Source of the DNA: Ignelater luminosus
Lineage: Eukaryota > Arthropoda > Insecta > Coleoptera > Elateridae
Length of the DNA stretch: 64,000 nucleotides
Direction: 5' to 3'
Assembly (NCBI GenBank): GCA_011009095.1
Contig: VTPC01008247.1
Location: forward strand, 57,613-121,612
Shown piece by piece: positions 36,130-46,574 of the stretch. The notes under the pieces are model-generated. The model made no database searches, was not told the DNA's origin, and saw nothing but the letters and a program-made list of their open reading frames with translations. The position numbers and the translations under genes are program-made. Position 1 is the first letter of the stretch; every line of letters begins with the position of its first letter.

Positions 36130-36960
36130 CAAGCTGGCTGAATGAAAAATCTCGTCACATACCGCTCTCAGTTCCAATTCTTCAGACTGCTAAAATCGCT
36201 GGCATATCAAGTCAAGAAGTAAAATAAAATATCCAAACCTCCCTTCAGCTATAAGACCTGTTCTGTACGATACTGCGGACCTTCCTATACCATCCCTACC
36301 ATATTAATGAGGAGGACCTACTAAATGACTTCGACGGCCAATAAGAGAGGGAAACGGACCCTGACATTGTTGACATGTCCGAGAAGCCTTAGTAAATAAG
36401 TCAGTCCGATTTGAACGATTTAGTCCGTGATCTGAATCTGTCGAAAAATCAAGCAGAACTTTTAGCTTCAAGGCTGAAAGGATGGAATTTATTAGACGAA
36501 GGGACGAAAATATGCACATGCATATTCAGCGGAATTTATTTTCAAAATAAGATGATCTAGTATTTTGTAATGATGTCAACGCTTTACTAGAGGAAATGGG
36601 CTAGCATCACAATCCAGAAGAGTGGAGACGCCTTTATAATGGAAATGAAAATCCTTCTATTCCTATTGTTCATGCTGTCCACGTGAAGGAGTTTTATGAA
36701 CGCATAAAGCTACTACTGGACCATAATACAAAGGTTTGGGAATAAATATGTCTCTGAAGATTCATTTCCTCTATTCACATCTGGATTTTTTCCAACAATC
36801 TTGGTGATGTGAGTGATGGACATTGTGAGAGATTTCATCAAGATATTGAAATCGAATTGAAATTGAATCGCGCTACAAGGGAAAATGTAGCAAAAACATG
36901 CTTGCGGACTACTGCTGGGACCTTAAAAGAGATGCGCTAGCAACGAAATACAGGTGAAAG
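36130..36960 (+). pseudogene. Uncharacterised multicopy family (ERFHQDI family), middle and C-terminal parts, internally deleted
   Basis: Plus-strand pieces read, in order, PNLPSAIRPV (near 36230), ISQSDLNDLVRDLNLSKNQAELLASRLKGWNLLDEGTKI (36395-36510), HNPEEWRRLYNG, PSIPIVHAVHVKEFYERIKLLLDHN, NLGDVSDGHCERFHQDIEIE (36805-36855) and ADYCW-like residues near 36905. These are the hallmark blocks, in the correct order, of a protein family of ~500-700 residues known to me only as uncharacterised, highly repeated copies in arthropods and hydrozoans. The long central part between the KLLL and NLGDVS blocks is deleted, and stops occur. The N-terminal part of this same family occurs separately at 50345-50659. 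Function unknown; copy number and dispersal suggest mobility. Confidence 0.7.
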
Positions 36961-38589
36961 TGGAATAGAAATGTGTTTTGTAAATAAATTATGTTATATT
37001 ATGTATCTTTATTAATCCATAAAGATTAAAATTTCTGAAATTTAGAAAGAGTTTTACTTAGAAACCTTGCGTGTTGGGAAAGCTTTGAAAAACAGGTTTG
37101 GAATCAGCAGAAAAACTTCTATAATAATCACCTTCTTTAGTTCATGTAACATTCAAAAACTTCAATTTTGGATATTAATGTAATTTGTTTTGTGGGTTTA
37201 GTTTTCTCTGTAATGTAAATTGGGTAAATAATACTGAAATGCCTTAGGCAAATAATTTTTTGATAAACTGACACATTGCATAAAAAAGCTAATTATCACA
37301 TTTTCTTGTTCTCTCTACTTCCTATGTTTGCTGAGAAGTTATGATTCTGAAAAGAACTGTTTTTCCAATACCTTATTCATCACCTTCAGTGCCTTCAACA
37401 AATAAGTCCAACAATAATTATCACCACACCACACTACACCAACAATAAATAAACTTCGTCACTCATCGCTTTCTTCTGTTCTGTCATAATCTAGTCAGAG
37501 TCAACGTCTCAGCCCATCAATCTGTTCAACTTAATTAAGCATCATTACTATATCAGAGCATCTACTTGCCTTTATTGCTGCCGTTATCATCAACACTATT
37601 ATATTTGTTGTTCCACTGCAGCGAATGCGTTTACACGCATCACTTCCAAACAGCCACTCCGTTCAAGTAGGAATCAACAATTAATTACAACCACATAACT
37701 ATGGAATCTGCTAAGCCATCTACCCCCCCCCCCCAAAGTCTTTCCGTTGGTTTTTAAGAACCTCTGAAAAATCACTAAGTTTTGAACGATAATAACGTAT
37801 GTTAGATATCTAACAGACTGTTTTCTAACAACTCATGACCACTTTTGCTGTTTGAGTATGCAATCTTTCTACAGTGAACTATACGATTCAAGTGTACCTT
37901 AACTCTATTACATTTGATGATTACTCGATTTCACTTACATTAAAATTCCACAGTAAACAGAAAGAAATCTCAGTGAAGGGCACGGTCACCTGATTCTTAA
38001 ATTGTTGCAGAAGCGAAACTTTTCATAGGCAGTTTAGTCATAATGTCGAGGTGTCTAGAGCGTTTTTTCTTCTTGTAGTCTTAAGACACCTGAAATCTTC
38101 TTAATAAAAAAATCAGAAAAAATAAGATTTTATTTTTCATAAGTCACTGAAACAGATCTAGAAGAGTGTTGGGCATCCGCGCACGGGCCGATCAGCTGAG
38201 TTGGTTCGGCAAAACTAAATTGTTTAATTAAATTCTTGTTTTTAAGTCTTTTTTGCTGCTGAGAGATTTGCCTTTAGAAGTCAATTCGGTCCCAGGGACC
38301 AAGTTTGCCCAGCTCTGATCTAGAAGGTTACTACAAAGCTTGATACCATATTCTATTTAAAGGAATAAAGTATTTTTCTTCCCATAACAGCTAATGACTT
38401 AAAAATTAAACTTCTTTCAATTATGAAAGATTTTTTTATGAACACTTAACATACTAAAGCAGCAGATTGTTTGTCCGTGTTTAAGAAATTTAAAAATAGT
38501 TTGAATATCATATCTATCATATCAGTCTAGCTGTTATGGTCAGAAAAGTTCCGCAAATTTTTGTTATAAAACATCTGACTAGTTTGGTT
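36961..38589. other. Spacer, nothing recognised
   Basis: AT-rich; a C12 run lies at 37723-37734, and a CA-rich, strand-asymmetric stretch precedes it (37400-37700). A short GC-rich patch lies near 38165-38215. No gene supported. Confidence 0.4.
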
Positions 38590-39110
38590 TGTGTGTTCAA
38601 TGGATCAATTAATTTGGAAACTAAAAGGATATAAAGTAATGAGCGACTATGACTCAGTTAATGTAATGCGAAAACTGCTGACCGAGCTATCTCGGTTTGA
38701 TTCCCGGCCGGGGTCTATATCAGATTTCTACGGTTGCGTTGCATTCCCAAGACAACGGCAAATTATCAAGTTATAGTTTGCTTAGCAAATGCCTTTGATT
38801 AGACGTGTTAGTGCATTTCTGGTGATTCGGAGTTTACCCTAACTTACGGAATATCCGTGTTTACTGAATCAGCACAGTACAAGGATAGAAGGGGAATTGT
38901 CAACGCCTTAAAAGATATGGTACAAATAAATAAATAAACTCTAAATATTGGTCGTGGTTATTAGATTGACGAGATTTAGGAACCGTAGAGATCCTCCGCA
39001 TTTCACTTGTACTAGCATATTGCCTACCTAAAAATGTTCCGAACTCCAGGAGGGATATTTAACGTGCCAAAGATCCCATTAGTATGGGGTCAACAATCTT
39101 ATTTTTTTTT
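38590..39110 (+). repeat. Candidate tRNA-derived SINE
   Basis: 38640-38715 resembles a tRNA: TATGACTCAGTTAATGTAATG can serve as the A-box region, ACTGCTGACCGAG as an anticodon arm, and CGGTTTGATTCCCGG as a B box (consensus GGTTCGANTCC). A non-tRNA body follows, then a TAAATAAATAAA tail near 38925. A further 170 bp (38940-39110) has mixed composition and may be part of the same or an adjoining repeat. This layout fits a Pol III SINE; no clear target-site duplication was found. Confidence 0.4.
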
Positions 39111-40800
39111 ACCGAAAAGAAGATATTTTTCCACTTTTGAGAAATTGCTCTTCGAGCTGCAGATCAACCCGAGATTGTCAGGTTAGGAGGTAGATTATCA
39201 TCTTTGTCAAAATAATGCAAAAGTTACAACATTATTAAGCAAATCGTTTTGCTAACTAGTATAGGCACTGAGATGTCTTGTTAAGAACCACGACGGGGTC
39301 ATTAAAACATATAAATAGAAGAGGAAGTATGAAGCAAGGAAAAGCGTAGACTTGCTTGAGACTGTTACCAAAATGACTGAAGCTCCATTTGACTATCTAA
39401 AGAGCTCAGGGAGTAATAATTCAAAAAAAACCCTTCGATTAGATCTTTTCGATTTAGATGTGTAGACTAACATCTGCAATAAAGCACACAAAATGCAATT
39501 CATAAATAGCACAGTTTCTTGGACTTTCAACTTTCAATGCTTTACTTGTGTGTTTTATAGGAATCTTGAAATTATTTAGCTCTTATTGGTTTTTCCTCTT
39601 TTTGATTATTTCTGAATATGCCAAACGCTTTTGGAGCTCCAAAATTTCTTGACAGTATTCTGTTACTAAACTGAATGTTATTGAATTTGCATCCCCTGAA
39701 ATCTTTATTACTTTGATTCTTGGTTAATTAATAACACGTAAACATGACACTTCTTGTTCAGATCACTACATTCTGGCGATCTCAAAGATTCTAGTTGTTG
39801 TGTGACTGGTAGCCGTTATAAAAGATTTCTTCTATGGTAGTAGTATTGTTGATAGAGGCTAGGTGGTTTCGGGAGGTGATCTAAGTAAAAGTGTCGGTGT
39901 AGTGTCTGACTGGCTGAGATGAGGCGGCATGTGGACGAAATAGACGTCGTCAAATTAAAACAATCCAGATACAGAAAACTAAATCTTTTTTGGATTGTCG
40001 TAGAAGTTTGTAGCGTTTAAGTTTCAAGATTAAATTTCTTAAAAGGTTCTTCTCCCACTTTTGTTTTTAAAATCTTCTTGTTAACGCCATTACATTTTTC
40101 TTAGTCCTGAGCTCCTGACTCCTGAGCTTCTTTCCGACCATACATACATAATTTATACTATACATGTCTCTAGACCCTCTACGTCATGAGAAAATCGCCA
40201 AGATGCTATTGTTTCTGTTTCCTAGCAATTCCCAGTTACTAATTTTAATGTTCCTTTTGAAGTAATCATTTATAGTGTTTTATTGTTGAAGATCTTTTTG
40301 AATAAACTTTCAAAGAGTAAAATACTGACTTAATGTCTTGTTTAGTATTCAAGTACTTAATTAATGTCAGAAACAATAATTTGAATTTTTTATTCAATTT
40401 GATTTTCTAACGTTTCAGTGGCTCTCAGTTTAACTTTGGCTCGTGATTATATCATCTTTTATTTATACTTTCAGACTTTATTTTGGCTTCCCAGCATTTA
40501 TGCCTCTTCTGTATGTTTTTGGTGTTGGGCTTTATTCACTCTTTTAGGAATCTAAGTTTTTAGAGTTTTGCTACGGTGTTATATTTGATTTATTATGATA
40601 GAACTTATTTGTTTAGAGTTGTGTCTCTTGTCAAAACGAGATCCACTAGATCCAAATCGCTTACTTACTAATATGCAAAAATATTAAAGAAACGAAATGC
40701 TTTCACTGTTTAGGCGAGAGTGGATCTTAAGAGTAACAGAATAGAAATCTTTGGGTGACTTAAGACATCTTTCTCATCACTACAAATATTTGTAGAATAG
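39111..40800. other. Spacer, nothing recognised
   Basis: AT-rich, no coding blocks or repeats recognised. Confidence 0.4.
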
Positions 40801-42319
40801 TAGACTGGGTGAGTTTTTTCCGATGTTTAGTATGGGGATCTCGAAAACTAGCAGAGATCAAGAGACTATTAAATGGGGAAAGAATTGTAGTTTTACGAGC
40901 TCAATTTAATGAGGTTTTTGTTTTTTGGAAAAAATGCATGACTAACTAGATATTCCGCAAAAATGATTTTTTTTTGTTATTTCATTCGGTGCCTATGGCT
41001 CTGTTATTATTGACTTAAGAAAAAATGTGTAAAGACGAAAGTTGTAGGTTATTATGTGCTTAATAATACAGTCTAATCGAATTGTTTATTTAAGCTATAA
41101 TTCTTGAGTTATGACGCAGACTTGTGTTTTTTCTCACGAAAACCATAGTCGGCCATGACTTTATAAAAAAGGCCCTTTTTCAACGATTCTAACGATATAC
41201 CACTTGACATAGTTATTTCTATAAATACATAAATTATGGCTTGTTTCTCTTTTCATTTTCGAACTGTTCAAGTAGGACGCTATTGAAACAATTGATAGAT
41301 GCGCATCGCATTTAATAATAAAATTCAGGTTAGTTATTAAAATTTTTCTTTTAATTTCGAAATTGTAAATATAATTATTTTGGTGTAAAGTGTTTATTCT
41401 GTTAGAGTTACAATTTTAAATAAAAATAATTTTCGAGAAACTAATAAACAGAGAATGACAAACGATGAATTAAAAAACAATAAAGAAAATTAGGATATAA
41501 ATAAAGTAGTACCAAAAGAACGTAATTAAAGTAAGTAAAGTATTTAAGACTAAAGATGTTCAAAAGGTCCACCATTATGATTAATACACAAGTTACACCT
41601 TTTTAAAACCGAATTGGTTGCTTTTCTAATGGAACGTCCATCAAAATTAGCAAAACCTTCTAGTACAGCTTCTCTAAGGTCATCTACTGTGTCGTACGAT
41701 TTTTGATATACCTTACCTTTTATTATTCCTCGTAAATAAGAATCTAAAAGAGACAGATCGGAGGATCGAGGTGGCCATGCAACCGGCGCGTTTCTTCCTA
41801 TCCATTAGTTCGGAAATGTTTCATTTAAATGATTTCGTATCGTTAGCTGATTATGTGGTGGTTCCCCATCGTGTTGAAACCATTTATTTATTTATAAAAA
41901 ATACCTGTGTCAAGTGGTATATTGTTAAAATCGTTGAAAAAAAGCCTTTTTTATAAAGTCGTAGCCGACTATGGTTTTCATTAGGAAAAACACAAGTCTG
42001 TGTCATAACTCAAGAATTAAAGCTTAAATAAGAAATTTGATTAGACTGTATTATTAAGCACATAATAACCTACAATTTTCTTCTTTACACATTTTTTCTT
42101 AAATTAATAATAACAGAGCCACAGGTACTGAACAACATAACAAAAAAATTACTTTTGCGAAATATCAAGTTAGCCATGCATTTTTCCCAAAAAAAAAACA
42201 AAAAGTTCATTAAATCAAGCTCGTAAAACTGCAATTATTTTTCCATTTAATAGTCTTTCTATCTCCGCTAGTTTCCGAGATTCCCTTACTAAACATCGGA
42301 AAAAACTCACCCTGTATAT
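40801..42319. mobile_element. 1.5 kb element with ~440-bp inverted arms and a transposase remnant
   Basis: The left arm begins TAGACTGGGTGAGTTTTTTC and the right arm ends GAAAAAACTCACCCTGTATA. The two are inverted copies over about 440 bp (40801-41238 and 41882-42319), by eye roughly nine bases in ten. Words shared in inverse order include ATTAAGAAAAAATGTG, TTATGTGCTTAATAATACAG, GAGTTATGAC and ACCATAGTCGGC. The centre holds a DD41D-type transposase C-terminus. Ends with CAGGGTG next to TA fit a mariner/Tc1-group element. The long arms make it a foldback-like derivative. It lies ~1 kb upstream of the NPLP1 coding exons. Confidence 0.75.
41550..41885 (-). pseudogene. Transposase C-terminal remnant, DD41D type
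   Basis: Minus strand. Reads WFQHDGEPPHNQLTIRNHLN, then WIGRNAPVAWPPRSSDLSLLDSYLRG, KVYQKSYDTVDDLREAVLEGF and FDGRSIRKATNSVLKRCNLC, with a stop at 41550. The Asp of QHDG and the Asp of LLDS are separated by 41 residues, the spacing of the intact transposase at 20671-21756, but sequence differs clearly, so it is another family. One in-frame stop interrupts it (after FPN). The first catalytic Asp and the HTH domain are absent: the frame starts where the right inverted arm begins. Confidence 0.8.
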
Positions 42320-42332
42320 AGTAGCAAACACT

Positions 42333-42422
42333 AAGAAAACACCCTGTATCTTGACTTCGTAATTGGACCCATTCTTTCCGTTATTAATGGTGCTAGAATT
42401 CAAAGAGAACTCCACATCTTTT
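42333..42422. repeat. Short terminal fragment of a CAGGGTG-type element
   Basis: AAAACACCCTGTATCTTGAC next to the long-arm element repeats the CACCCTGTAT end motif, and the following ~70 bp differ from the arms. Probably the end of another mariner/Tc1-group copy. Confidence 0.3.
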
Positions 42423-43325
42423 TCCAGTTATCTTCATACCTTCAATTATAAATCTAACGTTTCTGATCTAGTCAACTGGAAATTATTACATCTGTTCTAG
42501 ATATGTTCTTCTTGGTGCTTTTATCTTTCTACTCTGCTCGTTAAATCCTTTTTTAAAGCAACCCAACTTATTTTGCGTTTCTCACCAAAATCATGTATGC
42601 GATGGTCACTATTTATGTACGATAGATCATGTTCTGATGATTTTCCAAAAAACCCACAGTATGTTTACACTCTTAGAGCTTAAATACAACAAGCACTATT
42701 TAAGGTACATAAAAGTTAATTTTGGTGGTAAATAATTAGGAAAATCTAAAAAATCAAAATAATAAAAATAACAGTTACATACCAATTAAGAAGAGCAACA
42801 AAACAAAACTGATATTCAAACATTTACTTTTATGATCAGGCGCGTATTCAAATAAAGCAAAAGCTAAATTTTTAACGAAGCGAGAACGAAAGCCAAAAGC
42901 AATTTCCATAAAAAGTTCTTAACAAAAACAAAAACTCTTTTATATTACAAAGCTTTTGATCTCGTGTAATCCCTTTACACTGAAACCTGTTGCAAGTTTC
43001 CATCGCTCACACAATATGTAGAAGATTTATTATTTGACGTCAGCAAGACTGCAGAAGCTTTTTGAAAATTAATTAAATTTCTTTTACTTTAAACAAATTT
43101 ATACAATTTAACTACAAATTAAAAACTTTAGATACGATGTAGTTAATTAAGTTAAAATGATTCTGTGGAAATCTCCGCACTTAATTGCAAATCATGTCGA
43201 GAAAACTCAGATCGAGGGGTTGATAAAGACTTTTGTTCATTTTATCTACAGCTGCGGCTTTAATGTAATTAAGCGACGAGAATAAAATATTCTTAGTTCC
43301 AGAATGGCTTTCCGATAGCTGTGAA
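42423..43325. other. NPLP1 upstream region
   Basis: AT-rich upstream sequence with a palindromic CRE (43035-43042), homeodomain-type words (AATTAATTAAAT near 43068, TAGTTAATTAAG near 43140, GTAATTAAGC near 43266) and a possible splice acceptor (ATATTCTTAG at 43287-43296). A four-codon upstream frame, ATG GCT TTC CGA TAG, lies at 43304-43318. Confidence 0.4.
43035..43042 (+). promoter_or_regulatory. CRE-like palindrome TGACGTCA
   Basis: Full cAMP-response-element palindrome about 290 bp before the candidate NPLP1 start codon. CREB/ATF sites are common in neuropeptide promoters; use here is inference. Confidence 0.35.
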
Positions 43326-43374
43326 ATGGACCTTATAACAATCTCAGTTTATTTTATCCTGGTTTTCTTTTGCG
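43326..43374 (+). CDS. NPLP1: NPLP1, candidate signal-peptide exon
   Basis: ATG with purine at -3 and G at +4 opens MDLITISVYFILVFFC, a short hydrophobic run typical of a secretory signal. The next codons reach a stop (TAA, 43377-43379) unless spliced. A GT at 43375 (G|GTTAAC, a weak donor) would end the exon in phase 1. The main exon's strong acceptor (ending CAG at 43490) needs phase 0, so the two do not join in frame as written. The weaker AG at 43502-43503 would give an in-frame join (FFC-ERENSLSACEIE). One surplus base in the A4 run at 43493-43496 would also explain it. Position and hydrophobicity fit a secreted precursor, but a different first exon further upstream is possible. Confidence 0.45.
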
Positions 43375-43490
43375 GTTAACTTACTGATGCGGATTAAATT
43401 GAATAAAGTTATTATTAAGCGAAAACTCGATAGCGAGTTTGATGTTATTAGACCCTTTACACATTACAAATTAAGTTTTCCTTTTTACAG

Positions 43491-44560
43491 ATAAAATCGG
43501 AAGAACGAGAAAATTCGTTGTCTGCTTGCGAAATAGAAAAGTTATTAAAGCCGATTCTGTCACCGCCAGATGAACGCACAATCCAAGCTCAAGCCCTACG
43601 TCAAAGACTTATAAATCTACTACGTCAGGGCTTCGAAGAGCAAGTTGATAATGGAATTGAAGAAAAACGTTCGATCAGCTCGCTGGCTAGATGGAATGAT
43701 TTGCCAATGAAGCGGAACTTACAAGCTTTAGCGCGGGCTGGCTATTTGAGATCTCTTCCAGACGACGACGAAATTGACGATAACGATCCTAACCTTAAAA
43801 GGAGTATACAGTACCTGGTGAAAAACGGACAACTTCCAGATTATAGAAGCGAGGAATCTAAACGAGGTATCCAGGCGCTCGCTAGAAACGGAGAACTTCA
43901 CAACACTCGGCAAGATCTTGAAGAACTGCTTGATGAACTTTATGAAAAACGAAACATTGGAAGTCTTGCTCGTGATTTTAATTTTCCTTCTTACGGAAAG
44001 CGCTTTCTGGGTTCTCTAGCTAAAAGTGGCGATTTAAGTAGTCGTTTTAATGGAGGCAAAAGAAACTTAGCTTCTATTATGAGAAATGGTAAAAGAAATA
44101 TAGCGAGCCTTGTTAGGAGTAATAATTTACCATCAGGCGGATACGACGAATATAAACGAAATATCGCATCTTTAGCTAGGGAAGGGGGTAAGTTTGTGGG
44201 AAAAAGGAACGTCGCTGCTTTATTAAGACAAGACAATTATCTTAATGAAAGACATCATCAGCCTGAATCTGAAGAGGAAAATCAAACAGAAAAAACCCGA
44301 TAACGATTTAGAAGAGACGGAAAATGAAAAAAGAAATTTAGCTTCCGTTAAAGCTGGATACAAATCGAAATTTAAGAGATCAATCCCTTATGTTGAAATG
44401 GCTCGTGGTGGAAGGAACAAGAGACAAGCTGACTACTACGATTTTCAAAATGAAGAATATCCTCAACCAGTTTATCAAAATCAAAATAATAACATGGATT
44501 ATGAAGAATTGATGCACGCTATAAATGGAATTTATCCCAACGCAGAAAAAAGATTTCTTG
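43491..44560 (+). CDS. NPLP1: Neuropeptide-like precursor 1, main peptide-coding exon
   Basis: Follows a strong acceptor (TTTTCCTTTTTACAG, to 43490) and ends at AG-ATTTCTTG|GTAAGT (44560/44561), phase 1. After a conserved N-terminal region (ACEIEKLLKPILSPPDERTIQAQALRQRL) come peptides bounded by KR: SISSLARWNDLPM, NLQALARAG..., SIQYLVKNGQLPDY..., GIQALARNGEL..., NIGSLARDFNFPSY-G, FLGSLAKSGDLSSRFNG-G, NLASIMRN-G, NIASLVRSNNLPSGGYDEY, NIASLAREGGKFV-G, NVAALLRQDN..., NLASVKAGYKSKF, SIPYVEMARGGRN and QADYYDFQ.... G before KR marks likely C-terminal amidation. The I[AG]SLAR motif is the hallmark of insect NPLP1. In the A6 run 44290-44295 the frame breaks (TAA at 44301-44303) and resumes one base over with KPDNDLEETENEKRNLAS. 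Either an assembly indel or a damaged allele. Products would be secreted from neurons or endocrine cells. Confidence 0.9.
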
Positions 44561-45419
44561 GTAAGTTATTTTTGTAATGCATGATTTGTCTTATTTTAAC
44601 TTAAAATTTAAAAATTATTTGAGCCTAGATTTAAACCTTTTATACATCACTTATGTATAAGAGTGAGCATGAAAATTTAAATGGTCAACCAGTAAAACAT
44701 GATATGTTTTAAACCTCTCCTATTCAAAACTCCCAAACAAATGATATACGAGATATGCACACGGTAGCTCATAACAGATAACTTATCAAGATAAAGTGAG
44801 TGGTTGAAACTTGCTGCCTCTGCAACTATACATTATGTGATAGTAAACAAACTTTCCAGTTCACCGGACTAAACGTATTTTTGGTTAGGGAAATAGAAAA
44901 AGAGAAGTTAACTAGCATTTAAGAAAACGACCAATTTTGTTGAGAAACATGAGTTAGTACCTTAAAATAAATTGTGACCGCATCAATGAGTTTTTTATTT
45001 CTAAATTGGGACTTAATTTTAAATGAGATGCGAGTGTGGTTAAATGATAAATGATAAAAAGTACTGTTGTAGTAAATACATTTTTTTAAGAATTTGAAAA
45101 ATATTTTTGCGTCTGAACAATATTTCTAAAATAAAAAATGTATTTAATATAATCAATTTCCCAGTTTGTTTCTTAGATTAAAAATTATTGAGATAAATTA
45201 TTTTCATTGTGATGGTATTGATTCTCAAAACAATCTGATTGAATTTATCTTGGCGATTCTTCTTTTTCTTAAGAAAACCTGCTTGTAGACTTATCATAGA
45301 TTGTCTACGTTTACTTATGTAAAGAAGAGAAATTTACATTAAGTCTAGTTTCAGCTTGGATAAGAAACTGCTACAGACTCACTCTACTGTTTTCGCTGCA
45401 GAGATCGCCAATTATTTGG

Positions 45420-46330
45420 TTAATATTGACTTGTCTAGAATGTTCACCTTCTGATTTTTAGCAAACTCTAAGATCTCTCGTATCAACTTGGGCAAAATCT
45501 TTAATTTTTTTATTATATTTGATTGATATAGCATCTTTGAGCAAACTCTAAGTCCGTTTGTGGCTTCTAAGTTTCTTAAAGCTTTGCTAAGGCCAAGACT
45601 GACCAAAGATATTGGATCAATGCAAACTTGGACAAAATGTTCATCTTGCTTTCAGCAAATCCTAAGTTATTTTCTGACTAAGTTGCTTAACCTCATGTAG
45701 AGACCGAGACATGTCAAAACTATTGGATTAAGTCAACTTATCAGGATTGTTTACTGTATGAGTTTCCTTAACCCTGCAGAGATCGAGACACTTCAATTCC
45801 ATTGGACTAATGTCAACTTGACCACAATGTTCACTTTTTAATCTTTCCCGTAGAGTATTTTTCAATAAATTTTAAGTTCGTTTTTTGGATTAATATTAAT
45901 TTGTGTAGATTGTTTACCTTTTAATCTTCCTTGATTAGTAAAACATCTTCAGCAGAATCTACATCCGTTTGTGGTTTTTAAGTTCTTTAATCCTATGAAA
46001 TGAGTAAAACTCATCAAAGCCATTGAATCAATGTGAACTTGGTCAGAATGACCACTTTTTAATTTTCCTTGATTAGTATTATATAGCATCCTTCAGCAGA
46101 TTCTAAGTTTCTTTTTTACTCCCAAGTTGTTTATTCCTCCGCAAAGACCGAGGCGCGCCAAAGCAACTTTTATAAACTTCTAAGTTCGTTTCTGACTCTT
46201 TAGTTGTTTAAAACTGTGCGGAGAGCAAAATACGTCAAAGCCATTTAATTGATGTCAGCTTGATTGGACTGTCCAGACTTTCTTTGATCAGCCTCCTCAG
46301 CTGTTTAACCCTGTGCACTAATTGCTTGAC
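45420..46330. repeat. Degenerate tandem array in the NPLP1 intron
   Basis: A set of phrases recurs in the same order. One is GTCAACTTGG-ACAAAATGTTCACC. Another is TTTTAATCTTCCTTGATTAGTA. A third is CAGCAAATTCTAAGTTCG. The last is GAGACCGAGACACGTCAAAGCCATTGGATTAA. The last phrase or variants occur near 45590, 45701, 45779, 46003, 46145 and 46223. Spacing is irregular (~78 to ~224 bp), which suggests an old satellite array with internal deletions. No coding potential. Confidence 0.65.
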
Positions 46331-46574
46331 AATAAACAAGACCCACAAGACCTGATAGTGAAAGTCAAACGCTAAAACTCTGACTTTAGGATATAATTTT
46401 TTAACATCTATTCTGTTATTACAATCTGGTCAATTCAGACTAATACATACGTAAGCAATTTAAATCTAACCAAAATTACTAGTGTTGGTTTTTAAACTAA
46501 GATTTGACTATACTACACTAAGTTTAACGTGAACCCTACCACACTTTGCTCGGCATTTATCTGACACTTAGCAC

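Noticed and set aside
37723..37734. C12 homopolymer
   Set aside because: Simple low-complexity run, possibly an assembly artefact; no structure around it.
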